Assembly: GCA_964016985.1 (NCBI GenBank)
Contig: OZ024821.1
Coordinates: 91,688,093-91,752,092, forward strand
From: Anodontia alba
Lineage: Eukaryota > Mollusca > Bivalvia > Lucinida > Lucinidae
DNA: 64,000 nucleotides
Direction: 5' to 3'
Below, piece after piece: positions 23,201 through 38,300 of the stretch (its first letter is position 1; each line of letters starts with the position of its first letter). The notes beneath the pieces are model-generated. The model saw only the letters and a program-made list of their open reading frames with translations, had not been told where the DNA came from and ran no database searches. Made by a program: the position numbers and the translations under genes.

Positions 23201-26200
23201 ACAACTGGAGCCAATAATAATAATGATAAAAAACAACAACAAACAAACAACTGGAGCCAGACTAGCAAAAGGGGGTCTTGCCACACATTCAGACTTGCAC
23301 TGAATTTGTAAAATAAGGAAAGGTACTTCAGTCCCATTTCTTATGCCAAAACATTTTTTTCTCTTTTTCAAATTCTGCATCTGGCAATGACCATGTCATA
23401 CAAAAGTAGTATTGAAGTCTACCATAATAACCCTAAGTATTGGGACACACAGGCCTTTGCAATCAGTGTAGACCCAGATCATATGCCACAAAATGTGGTG
23501 TCTGATCAAGGTCTATGCTGCTTGCCAATCATCCAGCAATATTTTAGGCACATCAACAGGTAGTGTAATAGACTTTTTTCAAACTTTAGAGCAAGTATGG
23601 TAGGGAGTAAAGGTGTCCCAATATTTGGGTAAATATGGTACTTTGTTTCCCAATAAATTTATGAAAATTCAAAGTGCTTAGAGTACTGATTGGGACAGTT
23701 GCACAGTAAGATACAGACAACAACATTGAAATTTTCTTTTTCTTTATCAAATATTTGAGTGTTTTGACAGGAATAGAAGAAAGAATTTATTAGGTTGGCT
23801 TTTATTGAATTTTACTGAATTCTAAATCTGACATTTTTGCAAATTTTTGAATTGCAGCGTAAGAAATAGGCCATTGCCTGTGTCATATATGAACATTGAC
23901 TGTGCAGATCAGCATGATCATTCACACAATCTGATCAGAGCCGTTTCAGATCATCAGTATTTATTTACAGTTTACATTGTTTGCAAGGTGTCATGAAAGG
24001 CTTTAGCAAACTGTGTGGATGCACAGGTGACCTGGGCTACTGAGGTCTGCAAATACAAGGAGGATTCTTTTCTTATGACATGACTCTTTGTTGCTGTTTT
24101 AGTTTTTCATTTATCATAATAGCAATATTTGTCTGCTTCTCAGTTTTCAGAGAAGTAAAAAAAAAAACACAAAAAAAAACCAACAACAATTAATATTAAT
24201 TATACAAGAAAGATTTTAAAACTCAGAAAACAAACCTGTAAAGTATATAAGAAAAGATAGGGCAAAAAACTCCCTTATCTGTAGATTCAGTCCAACAATG
24301 GAACATAGAAATCAGCAGCAGATTCACCTTTATGCAGGAAGTCAATATTAATCATATTTAAATTAATTCAATTCCCCTTGATAAACTAGGCATGAATCTT
24401 AAATATGGCAGCCAGGAATAAAATCACCATATAAGATGCAAACAAGTGTCAGGCATTATGTTTAAAATGCTTGTAACAAAACAACAATCCCAACTTGAGA
24501 ACAACATTTAATCTTCGTCATGTTTCTTTTATCATAAAAAAGATATTTTGAAAACCTTATTAATGCAATGTGTAAAATAGTTGGGGAATTAGAAGGTCAT
24601 TTTCAATTTGTTGGGGGTTTGTAGGCCTGATTTTAAATTTTGCGATGTCATACAAAAAAGGTCTTCAAGGTATATGGGGATGATGTCCATGCAGTCTCAT
24701 AAGAAGTGTAGCTGTGCAGTTATATATTCTTTGGTGGTGAATGATTCTGTAATTGGACGTCATGGATGCAGAGGCTGACCTGGGTCTTTACCATCCATAT
24801 GCACTTTGAAGACCAATTGCTCATGGCAAGGCCCAATTGAATTTGTTCGTGTATAATGGTACATAATCAGAAGAATTTTCTAGAATTTCTTGCTTTTAAT
24901 CCTTGTCCAGCTGAATAAATTAAGATGCCACACCTACTTCTAATTTTCAGCCAATCAAATAACTTGATCTGGATTGTTGCTATGAATTCACATACTTACT
25001 GGCAAACAGTGCAGATCCAGATCAGTTGGCTTCTTCAGAAGCCAACTGATCTGGATCTACACTGTTTGCAAAGGCAGGGTTTATCTGGGTTCAGCAGGAC
25101 AAGGGTTTCCAAATTAAAGAAATAACAGACTCAACAAAATTTTATTACTAGACTTACAGTGATTAATTAGCCAGTTTTTATTCAGGCTTATCCAGGAAGC
25201 TGAGCAATCTGTATGGGAGTTTGAAAACAAATACCTATTGCACGTTGACAATTTGGTCAAAGGAAAGTGTCCTGCGTAGAGTTTTTTTTTACAGCATCGG
25301 TCAGCAAATAACATTAATGTAAGTTGTAGACAAGATTAACCCTTAAAACTCTTAGCAATATTGTAGCACACGACTTTATAAATTTTTTCAGAGAAAACAA
25401 GACTTGACATTTCATGTAAATTGTCTGCTAGGCAGATGATTCACATGAAATATCAAGCCTTGGCTGTTCTGAAAAATAAAAAAAATAATAAAATAAAATA
25501 AAAAAATAAATATAAAAACATGCACAAAAAAGTCAAAGTGTTGCTGCTGCAGTTGTGATTAATGCTTTAAGGGTTAAACAACAATTATATAGATCATTTT
25601 CTTGAGAGTAATATTGTGTCTTTTATAACAGAACCTTAATTGGAGTAAAGACGGGAGATCTACTGATGACCTATAATTCCATTTATCAGGATGTTCTTGC
25701 TGCTACAGATGTTGTCCATAGAAAAGATGTAAGTACATAAATAAAAAAAAAATATGTAAGGTCCGCAACAAGCAAAATTGTGTCTTCAGGTCATACAAGA
25801 ACATTAAATACACAGTGTAGAGCATTTTATGTGTCTGTGCTCCCTGATGAGGGACTTCCCTGTCCATTTACTGAAACATTGGAGACTGTTAAAGGAACTT
25901 ACATTAAAATGTCCTAAAATTTTGAACACTTTCCATCCTTTTTTGGCCTAATTTTTGCTTTCTATGCAATTAGTTCTTAGAATACTTAGTGGAATGGCAA
26001 AAAGTGCAGATCCTGATCAGACCGCTCCGTCAGGAGCAGTCTGATCTGGGTCTACACTGTGTGCATATGAAATTTTGTTAGACACTTTGGTGTACGAAAT
26101 TTTAGGACATTTACCGTAGTAGATTTTCTGCTATTTTTACTAGACAACTTTTGTGACTTCCTGTTTGCTTTTCTGCACATCCCCATCTGGAAAGCAGGGA

Positions 26201-29200
26201 AGCACAGGTGGGTGAGTGGTTTGTCAACTGTCAACTGTCAGCTGCAGATCATGAGATCCTGGGTTTGAATCCTACTGGAAGTGGAGTATGGGTAATGATT
26301 GTACGGCAGTTCATTGTACAGAGGCTTTGATTATCACCCTTCCATCATCTCAGTATGACTTAAGTAATGTTGAACTGGGGTGTCCAACTGACTTACAGTT
26401 GGGCAAGGCCTGCTATCCTTGCAGTAGGTAAGGGTAGTGGGGGAATGTTTTCATTTCTTCTGTTTCTTCACTGTCATTCATTTTCCTTTCTCCCCTGTCC
26501 CTCTCTCTCATCTCCTCTACTATCTCTTCTATCTCTCTTCTCCCTTCATCTGGGAGAATGGGGGTGATTGGGTGAGGCAAAGGTGTTGTGTATCTTGCAT
26601 CACCTATTCATTTTCCTCCTTCTCTGTATCATCTCCTCAGCTCTCTTCTATCTCTTTTCTCCTTTCTCTGGGAGACAACACAAAATGACCCACAAGGGTT
26701 GACATGTCATTAAACCCCAAAACAATCAAAGTCCTCTGGGAGATGACACAGAATGACCCACGAGAGTTGACATGTTGTTAAACCCCAACACAGTCTATCT
26801 TAAGTAATGTTGAAAGGGATGTTAAACACTAAATCATCGTCTGAAAAAAAGTCTCTCTAAAAGGAAAGAATTTGCTCCCTTTCCTTTTTAAGCAGACCCT
26901 TTTCAGAAGGGAGGTAAAAAAAATTTTGATAGTTGTCTCCCCTGAATGTGTATACATTTCCCTAAAAGACCTGATCAGATTGTGATCTGAATCTTCCTAT
27001 TTCTCATGTGTTTGAAAACATCTTTTCAATTCATGCAGCCAAAATGATCTGTCATAAGAATGATATAACATAAAAATTGTACTTCTGGGCCCAGTTGTTC
27101 AACGCGTCGTTAGCTTAACGATCTCGTTAGTGGTCAAAATATTAATTGTTCTAGTAAGTACAATATCTAATTCACAGGTATTTTTTCAGTAAAAATATTA
27201 GCGTATATGCCATATTTGATGATCAAAATTTTAACGATACTTTAACTAACGACATCGTTAGTTTTGAACAACTGGGCCCAGAAGCAAATGTGCAAGTATT
27301 TACATTTGAACTGAGTGCATTTGTACCTTACACCATAGAATTGGATTTATAAGTATTTGTAAATTTAACTACACCATGGGGTAAGATATACATAAAGTGT
27401 TTGTGCATTTAAACTACACTTTGGATAGGTGTTAGTTTGGTGACCCCTCTAGCTGAAACTTTATGAGTGTTGGCCCTGCCATCATTATCTTTTTGCAGGA
27501 AGGATCTTACATCACTTTAAGTAAGTTTTGGAGCCTTTTTCATTTATCCCATTCTTCTTCTCTCTGGGAGACTGCTCAGCTTGACTGAAATATTGTTGAT
27601 AGGGCCGTTAAACTTCCTGGGTATAAGATTAAGTATACAGTGGATTCTGGTTGTCTCGGCTTCTCTTATCTCAAATAATGGTTTATCTGGAAGTGAAAAT
27701 CTGGTCCCTTTTCTAACAACAGGTAACAAAATATTGTGGAAAAGAGGAGAAATTGCTCCTAAGGAGCAATTTCTCCTCTTTTCCACAGCATTGATGTCAG
27801 AGTGACAGTTTCTGTTGTACATGATGTCATTTGAATGGATTTTCAGCTTTTCATCAAACTTGCCTGCATACATCATTCGGACAAACTTTAGAGTTGATTA
27901 GATATTGGTGACCTTGACCTCATTTTCAGTGTCGGCAAATAGTTCCAAATTTTAACCAAATTATATTTGTGTGCACAATATCTCCAGAACCTTTGGGTTG
28001 ATTATTTAAAAGACTGCATCATGGATATACCATTGGTAGTTGTTGAAAGTCTAGTTTGTAAATATGAACTCCAATGTTTGGTAAAATGTAACAAATTGTA
28101 CATTGGAACTACCATATGGGATAACGTGTTTGAACAGATGTGGCTTTTTGGAAGTAAGAACAGGTTTGAGGAAAACCTTTTATTTATTGCAGGGGCCATT
28201 GAAGATGGAGACCATGAAAAACGTGGAGAAATATGTGATAAAAGATAGCCGATTGCCGGTACTGCTGGACAGGTAAGTATCCGCATATTAGTACATCATA
28301 CTTTATATAACCAAAGAGGTAGTTCCAGTGAACACTCAAAATTTATGAAAATGAAATTTTAATTACTCCATTTAACCTTTACCACTCTGTAGGCATTCAG
28401 CAGATGACAAATTGATAATATTTTTCTTATTTTTCCCAGAAAACAGGCTTTGACATTTTATGCAAATTGTATCCAATGGAGACAATTTGCATGAAATGTC
28501 AAAACATGTTTTCTTGAAAAAATTAGAAAAAATATTTCTAAATGTCTGTTGAAATTTTCACCCAGAGTGCTAACCATTAAATGGAGATGTGCTGTTTGGA
28601 TTCTGTAAAATTCAGATATTGCTTGCAATGGGACATTGAAGGTATGGAGGTGTGGTCAGCCTTCACATCCACAGTCTGACTGTGACCTTTGCTATCTGTT
28701 TACATAATTATTAGCTCTGGATAAGAAGTGTATAAAGATATTAACCCTTGTCATCCTGAATAAATTAAGATGCCATGCCCACTTCTAACTGTCAGACAAT
28801 CAGAATCCTTGATCCAGATTGTTGATATAAATTCACATACCCAGTGGCAAACAGTGCAGATCCAGATCAGTTGGCTTCTTTAGAAGCCAACTGATCTGGA
28901 TCTACACTGTTTGCAAAGGCAGGGTATATCCTGGTTCAGCAGGACAAGGGTTAATGATTCATAATTCTCTATGAAAGTATTCATTTTTAACCAATAAGCT
29001 TAAGTCACTAAACAATAACAGGATTGGAAACAGTGTAGATCCTGATGAGATGGCTCGTTACAAGCTGTCTCTCTGGATCTGTTATTCATACGGTTTTAAG
29101 AACTTTTTCCCCTGGACAGTTGTAGATTGGAGTGGCCTTACACCAAAGCTGTCTCTTAGAAGACAGTGGATGGGTTTAAGACTAAAATATAATACCCTAG

Positions 29201-29308
29201 GGTTGGGCAGGGACTAGGTATGGATTGCCGCCCCCTGTGGACTTCTTGTAAATAGTTTTAATCTGCTGTTGGCTTTGTCACAAATTCATTTTTTTCTTTT
29301 TTTTCCTT

Positions 29309-29340
<32 letters not shown>

Positions 29341-32300
29341 GTGAGCTATTGTGATCACTCACCGTCCATCGTCGTCGTCGTCGTCCGTATGTCCGTCCGT
29401 CCGTCCGTCCGTCCGTCCGTCCGTCCATCCGTCCACAATCTTTAAACAACATCTCCTCCTAAACCACTGATTGGATTTTGACCAAACTTCACAGGAATGA
29501 TCCTTGGTTGGTCCTCTTTCAAAGTTGTACAAATGGTTCCGGTCCGTTGCATATCTAGGTCACAGGAGCTAAAAATAGATTTTTTAACTAAAAACTTAAA
29601 AAATCTTCTTGTCAGAAACCACTGGACCGATTTCAATATAATTTTGCAGAAATGTTCCTTTGGTGATCCTCTACCAAGATTGTTCAAGCAATTCAGATTC
29701 GTCAAAAAACATGGCCGCCAGGGGGCGGGGCTTATTTTCCCTATATGTCTATATAGAAAACTTTAAAAATCTTCTTGTCAGAAACCACTGGACCGATTTC
29801 CATATAATTTTGCAGAAATGTTCCTTTGGTGATCCTGTACCAAGATTGTTCAAGCCATTTGGATTTGTCAAAAAACATGGCCGCCAGGGGGCGGGGCTTA
29901 TTTTCACTGTATATCTGTATAGAAAACTTTAAAAATCTTCTTGTCAGAAACCACTGGACCGATTTCCATATGATTTTGCTGAAATGTTCCTTTGGTGATC
30001 CTGTTGCAAGATTGTTCAAGCCATTTGGATTTGTCAAAAAACATGGCCGCCAGGGGGGCGGGGCTTATTTTCCTTATATATCTTTATGGAAAACTTTAAA
30101 AATCTTCTTGTCAGAAACCACTGGACCGATTTCCATATGATTTTGCAGAAATGTTCCTTTGGTGATCCTTTTGCAAGATTGTTCAAGCTGCCATGATTCG
30201 TTAATAAACATGGCCGCTAGGGGGGCGGGGTTAATTTTCCCTATGTAGAAAACTTTAAAAATCTTCTTGTCATAAACGACTGGATCGATTTCAATATAGC
30301 TTGGCAGAAATGTTTCCTTAGTGACCCTCTATCAAGATTGTTCAAGCCGACATGATTTGTCAAAAAACATGGCCGCTAGGGGGTGCAGGGCTTATTTTCG
30401 ATATAATTCTATATAGAAAACTTGAAAAAATCTTGTCGTCAGAAACCACAGGACTGATTTCAATATAACTTCGCAGAAATGTTTCCTTGGTGACCCTTTA
30501 CCAAGATTGTTCAAACCGTTATGATTTGTCAAAAAACATGGCCGCTAGGGGGCGAGGCTTATTTTCCTATATAATTTATCTATATAGAAAATTTTAATAG
30601 TCTTTTCAGAAAGCACTTGACCAATTTCAATGTAACTTTGCAGGAATGTTTCTTATGTAACCCTCTATCAAGATTGTTCAAGCCGTCATGATTCGTCAAA
30701 AAACATGGCCACCAGGAGTCGGGGCTTATTTTCCTTATATATCTATATAGAAAACTTTAAAACTCTTCTTGTTAGAAACCACTGAACCGATTTCATTATA
30801 ACTGCAGAAATTTTTCCTTGGTGACCCTCTACTAAGATTGTTCAAGTAATCATGATTCGTCAAAAAACGTGGCTGCCTGGGGCAGGGCTTATTTTCCCTA
30901 TATATTTATATATAAAACTTTAAAAATCTTCTTTTCAGAAACCAATGGACCGATTTCAATACAACTTGGCAGGAATGTTTCTTTGGTGACCCTCTACAAA
31001 GATTATTCAGGCCGTCATGATTCATCAAAAATCATGGCCGCTAGGGGGCGGGGCTTATTTTCCCTATATAGAAAACTTTAAAAATCTTCTCGTAAGAAAC
31101 AGTTGGACCGAGTTCAATGTAACTTGGCAGGAATGTTGCTTTGGTGACCTTCTACCAAGATTGTTCAAGCCTTCATGATACGTCAAAAACCATGGCCAAC
31201 AGGGGGGTGGGGCTTATTTTTCATATATATCTGCATAGAAAATTTTAAAATTCTTCTTGTCACATACCCCATGACTGATTTCAATAATACTTGGCTTGAA
31301 TGTTGCTTTGGTGAACCTCTATCAAGATTGTACAAGCAATCATGATTCGTCAAAAAACATGGCTGCCATGGGGTGGGGCTTGTTTTCCCTATATATCTAA
31401 ATAGAAAACTTTAAAAATCTTCTTGTCAGAAACCACTGAACAGATTTCAATATAACTTGGTAGGAATGTTCCTTTGGTGACCCTCTACCAAGTTTGTTCA
31501 AGCTGTCATGATTTGTCAAAAAACATGGCCGTTAGGGCGTAGGGCTTTATAGCTATATAAAACTTTTTAAACCACTGGACCAATTTCAATATAACTTGGC
31601 AGAAATGTTCCTTTGGTGACCCTCTTTTAAGAATCAGTTCAGGTCGTCAAGATTTGTAAAAAAACATGGCCAGGGGTGTGGTGGAGGGGGGTGGGGGTGG
31701 TTAGTGCTATAAAGTTTATACAAAAATCCTAGAGCAGTGAACTTGGCTGAAACTTCAACAGTAAATATGCAAATCTGTTTGGTCAGGTGAGCGATATAGG
31801 ACCATCATGGTCCTCTTGTTTTTTTTGTGATAAGTGCCACGCCACAAACCTGGCATCATGGTCACAGTTGATGGAGAGCAGTATCAAAAGAAAGAAAGAA
31901 AGTGTATCCAATCCTCTTAACTGGGGTGGTCGGGTGGTGCGAAGGTGCTGTGTATCTTACATCACCGGGGCGTCCAACTGATATTGGCTTACAATTGGGC
32001 AAGGCCTGCTATCCTTGTAGTGGGTAAGGGTAGAGGGGGAATGTTTTTATTTCTTCTGTTTCTTCACTTTCTTTCCTGTTCTTCTTTCTTCCCTGTCCCT
32101 CTCTTTCATCTCCTCTACTCTCTCTTCTATCTCTTTTCTCCCTTTCTCTGGGAGACGACACAAAATGACCCTCAAGGGTTGACGTGTCGTTAAACCCCAA
32201 CACAATCAATCAATCAATCCTCTTAACCCTTGCCATGCTGAATAAATTAAGATGCCACATCTACTTCTTATTTCCAGCCAATCAGATTACTTGATCTGGG

Positions 32301-35300
32301 TTTTTGTTAGAAATTCACATATTTAATGACAAACAGTACAGATCCAGATCAGTTTGCTTCAGAAGCTAACTGATCTGGATCTACACTGTTTGCTAAGACA
32401 GGGCATGTCGTGTTCAGCAAGAGAAGGGTTAAATACAGAAATGAATGATTCTGCAGCACACTAAACCAGGCTGCTCTCAGAAGTGCAAAACACTTGCATA
32501 TGTTTTACCCCAGATCTTGACTTGTCATTGGTCATCTTTAGGTACAGGAATACATGGCAAAGTGCATGCTATAGTTTTACATTTCTGAATGCAGACTTTC
32601 TACAGTTATATTAATATATGTTGCATGACTTGGAAGAAAATGTCTTAAAACTAAAATATGCTGGGATACAGTAGAAATTACAAAAGCAGAAGACTAGTCG
32701 GTGTACCCATTTTTACCCATAAGGATTACGACACACAGGACTGAGCAAATGGTATAGACCCAGGATCTACATGCTGGGCTCCATAGCATAGTCAGTAGTG
32801 TGTCCACTGATTCAAGAAGGACAGTTGTCAGTTACTGGCGAAAGTATTTGCACAAGTACTGGTTAACCAGTTAGAGGACAAATCCTGTCCAGGAAAAATG
32901 TTATCACGTTAACTGACCAGCTTGACATAACCTTAACAGTGTGGACTGTGTGTAAAACTCAAACTCAAACAAACCAGGACCTACACTGTTGCCACACAGT
33001 CAAGATTTTAGACACATCAACAGGTAGCCAGATAAACTTTTTTTTTCAAATTTGAGACCAAGTATGGTAATATTTTTGGGAAATACAATATCCTTTGGGT
33101 GTGGTTGGATTTTTTCCATGTTTTATTTTTCTTTTATAGAAATGATGTCATATTGGGTGTATGAGTAGTGATAGCTCTGATCATATTGTGTGCAGTGCAG
33201 ACTGATTAGGGTGTTTGCTGTAGATTTTACCAGTCCCGAGGTCACAGGTTATCTTGTATGTGACAGAACTTAATAAAAGGGCCCTTATTTTATATATAGA
33301 CATTTGTGCATGATGATCAGGGCCTTTGTTGCCTGGTCACAAAATCAGTGAATACTTTAAAATATATTGACAGAGGCGCTCCTGATCAGCCTTGCTTTTT
33401 GTGTATGATATAAGGACTCTTTTACTCACATATTGTATTGTATGTATTGTTTACAGAATGCGGTCAAATGGTGCTAAAGTGTTCCTTGCTACTAACAGTG
33501 ATTATGTCTATACTAATGTAAGTACAAATACTTAAAATTTTATACATTATCACTTACCATGCTATGGGCAAATCCGGCAGATGACAAATTGATATTTTTC
33601 TTATTTTTCCTAGAAAATAGGATCTGACACTTCATGCAAATTTTCATTTGTGGAGCAGTCTGATCAGGGTCTACACTGTTTGTCATTCCACTAAGTACTC
33701 CTAGTTTAATAAACAACTGCATATAAAGCAACATTTGGGCCAGAAAAGTATGGAATAACGTGTGTTGACATTTAAAACATTTACCTTAAGTCAAATGAGT
33801 TCCCACAACATATGTTTTTATAAAGCAGTAGATAAAAGTATACTGGTTGTAATCTAAAGACTACTAAATTGCTTGACTGTGCGCTTATAGGAGCATGTGC
33901 GGTAATTAGGTCGAATACGGTATATCCAAAACCATGTTATAATAAACTATCTTAGGAAGAGGTTAAAGTATATTACATTTTTGCGACACTACACATGCCC
34001 TCTAGCCTTGAGTTGAGCAGAAAATTACTGTAGAAGCTGCCCAGGAAGAGTCACAATCACAGAACATAGCCTACTAATGACACCAAGAGGAAGAGCGAAC
34101 AACCATGATAGACAGCCCACATGTTACAAACCAAAGAAAAGCAAAACAATGAGCACCTTCATCCCTATCAAGGTGATCAGTGCTAGAGAGGATCCTTCAA
34201 ATGCAGTTATAAAACAAGAAAAGGACAAAAACATGAAAAGAAGTCTCACAGGGAGCAGACACAAGACCACACAAAGAACAAACAACACTAGAACCACTGC
34301 CTTAAAATGGTCAGGGCCTAGTTGTTCAAAGCATTGTTAGCTTAACGAGCTCGTTAGTGGTCAAAATCTTAACTGTTCTGGTAAGTACAATATCTAATTC
34401 ACAGGTATTTTTGCTGAAAAAAATGGGAGTAGCTTTTGCAAATGCAAAAGCTACTCACATTTTTTTCAGCAAAAATATTAGCATAAATGCCATATTTAAT
34501 TATCAAAGTTTTAACGATATGTTAACTAACAGCATCGTTAGTTTTGAACAACTGGGCCCAGAAGTAAAATCTACCAGGGGTTAAAATCATCTTTACTGGT
34601 GCCAAATCTTCACCCCAGGTTTAAATGTATTGTTCAGTTCTCATAGAGGTTCTTTAAATCAATCGGTAAAACATCAAAAAAAAAAAAAATGTATAAATCA
34701 GTGGAATTGTGGTGCTTCACTGCACAGTGTCTGTCATTATCACATTTCTGTCAGTGGATCCATTATTCAGATCAATGATTACTGTATATACTCAAGTATT
34801 CGGACACCTTAACTCCTAACCATACTTGTTTTAAAATTTGAACAAGTACAATGTACTACCTGTTGTTGTGTCTAAAAATTGCTGGATGAGTGGCAAACAG
34901 AGTAGACCCTGATGAGATGCTGTATGCTGCAGCATCTCATCTGGGTCTACACTGTTTGTACATGCCTGTTTGTCCAAATACTTACGATAAATACTGTATG
35001 ACATACGATAAATACTGTATGACATACGTAATTTTAGGACATATACATACGTTTATCAAAAAATGAACTGATGACAAATTTATTATATTTGTCTTATTTT
35101 TATAAGAAAATAGGCTTAATATTTCATATGAATTGTCTCTACTGAAGTTATTGTACCATGGTCATGAAGTTATTGTTTAATTTGTTCTTTAAATTTTATT
35201 TCAGACAATTATGAACTATTTAATGGATTTTTCTACAGAGGTAAGAAAGTTTATATCGAAGCAATAAGAAATTTGGACAGTAGCACAAAAAGATAAATGA

Positions 35301-38300
35301 AGGTACCTAGGAAGGTACACAGTCATAAGCCAGGCTTCATAGCACAGCCAGTAGCATGTCTGACTGCAGACCCAGATATTGCAAGTTCAGATCCCAGCTT
35401 GGCCGCATTACTTTGACCTTGATCATGATTCAAAAAGGGCATTTTTGTCAGTTACAGGCAAATGTTTATACACAAGTTACTGGTAAACTGCTTCAAAGAC
35501 TAAGCCTGCCCCAGAAAAGTGTGAGTAGGTTAACTGACTGGCTTGACTTGACCTTCAGTGTTGACTGGGACATAAATCACCAACTCAAACTAAAAAACCA
35601 GAATCAGGATAAAACATGAATCAGAAAGACGCCCTCTCTAAGGCTCTGAACAGCATTTATACTTGAATAACTTGACTGAGTAGGTATATCAGAATTATTT
35701 GCTTCATGCAAATTTCTAAAATTAGCAATTTTACCCATATTTTCAACATAAATATGACATAGTTGGAATTATAAGTGAAATGTATTTTGTTTTTGTGGAT
35801 TTTATCGACGTGCAAATTCTGGTGAGTCACTCACAAGCTTAACATAAAACCTTGGGCTTTATTATACCACTGGCATATGAAGTGTATAAGGAGTATATAG
35901 TTTTTGTCTTTTCCATAACAATGTTTGTCTGTTTGTAAACTTTTTTCTGTCAAAGATTTCTCAGGAATTACTCTATCTAGGATTTTGAATTTGGTACAAA
36001 CATTGAGTATGACTTGTTGTATTGTGTGAGAGAGAATCAGCATCCTCATGCTTATCATTCCCTTTATTTGTACTTTCTTCTTTCTCTCCAATTACATGCA
36101 TCCGATGGCTATGGCCAGATCACTGTCTGCTATATTTCTGTTTGTGAGTGATTTTCGGGCATTTACACATTGATAAAATTCACTAAAATGAAATTCATTC
36201 ATACATTATATTTCCTTAACCTTTGAATAGATTCAGTCCCTACTTGCCCAGATGTACATGTCAGTCCAAAAATGTCACAGAAGCATGTCAGCCCCTTAGT
36301 GGCTGTGAAGTGAAGGTCATGGACTTTGAAATTTTACATCAGCTTTGACTGGCAGTGGCTGGGGTATACATGACCCACTACTCACTTACTCTATATTACA
36401 ATATTTCGATATATGTTAAGCTGTTGACTGAAAGATTATTTGATTTCATCTTTCTGTAAGTTAATGATTTGAGCCGTGCTATGTGAAAAGGGCAGTTATA
36501 GCATATGCAAACAGCAAAAGTTCAGGCAAGCATTTATACAGTCTCCCCACTTTTTCAGTATTGGCCACTGCAGTTGATCCAGCATCTTGCCGACATGACA
36601 TGTTTCACTAATGCTTGAAAGCAATCATGGCTGCAGATAAGATAAAAAGGGGTATCCAAATAATATTTGTCTTATTTTTCCATAAAAACACATGTTATGG
36701 GAACTCATTAGAAGTGCCACAATGAGGTGCTTCTAATGAGTACCACAACATACATTATCATGGAGAAATAAGAAAAATTTTAGAACTTCTTTGTTGTTTT
36801 GAAAAAAAAAAACTTCTCTGGACTTATGCCATTGGACCACAGTCCTCTGTTAAGGAGTTATGGCATTAGAATAGTTAGGGTAAATACTGAACAGTATGTT
36901 TTATTGTAAGATTTTGTTGCATTGTCAATAGAAACAAAAAATACACCACTTTCGAATGACACTGGAAGCTCTTTTAAGACAGGTAATTATAAGATGGTTT
37001 CGGATATAAGACAGTTAAAAGGTGGACCCCAAAAAGTGCTGTATCCAAACAATAATGTATAGATTATAGAGTAAAATGACCCTCAATGGTCACTTTTCTA
37101 TCAGTAAATGTCCTAAAATTTTGTTCACCAAAAGTTCTGACAAAATGGCATATGCCAACAGTGTAGACCTAGATCAGACTGCTCCTGGTCAGGATTTACA
37201 CTGTTTGCCATTCCAACAAGTACTTGAAGAAAGAACTGCATAAAAAGCAAAATTTAGGCCAAAAGGTATGGAATACAGTGTTCAAAACTTTAGGACATTT
37301 ATCGTAACTTACTCATTTTTATTTGGATGCAATGCAATAATTTCACTAAGGTGGTTTTTGTTTTGTTTTCCAGCAGTTAAAAAGAATTGTGGTGTACTTT
37401 GAGTATTTGTTGTAGTTAGGTGACACATTATATTAATAACTTACTGTTAATCACTTGAGCAGGATAAACCAGATAAACGTGACTGGGTCTCCTACTTTGA
37501 TTATGTTGTTGTGGATGCTAGAAAACCTCTCTTCTTTGGTGCTGGGACCATATTACGACAAGTTGACAGGGTAAGTAGTCAAGACCAATACATATGTGTT
37601 TACCAGATAAACGTGACAGGGTCTCTTATTTTGATTATAATGTTGTGGATGCTAAAAAACGTCTCTTCTTTGGTGCTGGGACCATATTACAATAAGTTGA
37701 CAGGGTAGTAGTCATGGATACATATTTCTATTATTTATCTAATGCTACCGTGCACTGACATTTAATGCCGTGTTTCATGGCATAGTCATTAGCATGTCTG
37801 ACTGCAGATCCAGGGGTCTTGAGTTCGAACCCAACCTCGGCCACATAACTTTTGTGGAGATTGATCATGAAATCATTTCTATGTCATTCTCCCCCTTCTG
37901 CTGATTCAAGAAGGGCAGTTGTGAGTTACTGGTGAAAGAATGTGCTCAAGTATTGGTTAACTGCTTAGAGGACTAAGCCTGCACAGGAAAAGTAAGTTAA
38001 CTGACTAGCTAAACATGATCTCAACAGTGTTGACTGGACCAAAAATTCCAGCTCAAAAACTTGTCACTTTTTACAAATTTGTAGTTTAGAGTTTATAGAA
38101 TGCATAACATTATACCAGTTCCAGCATTGTACAACGAAAGAAAGACAAATTGGAAACTTCAAGATCATTTTGTCAATCACCGATTTCTCATTTTAAGCCC
38201 GCCTCGGTGGCTCGGATGCACGTCCGACTGATGATCAGGAGGTTGCGGGTTCGACCCCTGCCAGGTCGGTGACATTCTTTCATGGAGATTGATCATGAAA

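Noticed and set aside
26367..26688. Overlapping open frames rich in Ser/Leu/Phe
   Set aside because: They translate the pyrimidine-rich body of SINE-B, also present at 31945-32193.
29361..29430. Stand-alone microsatellite
   Set aside because: The (GTC)n/(CCGT)n tract is an internal part of pearl-like copy A, and copy C has the same at the same relative place.
34077..34340. 87-codon basic open frame ([13 protein letters not shown]...)
   Set aside because: No recognisable family, runs into a G1 MITE, and lies in intron 5 with no splice-site or frame relation to NT5C2.
37603..37704. Mutually exclusive alternative exon 7
   Set aside because: An in-frame stop, missing first codons, no proper acceptor and a degraded donor make use unlikely; kept as pseudoexon.
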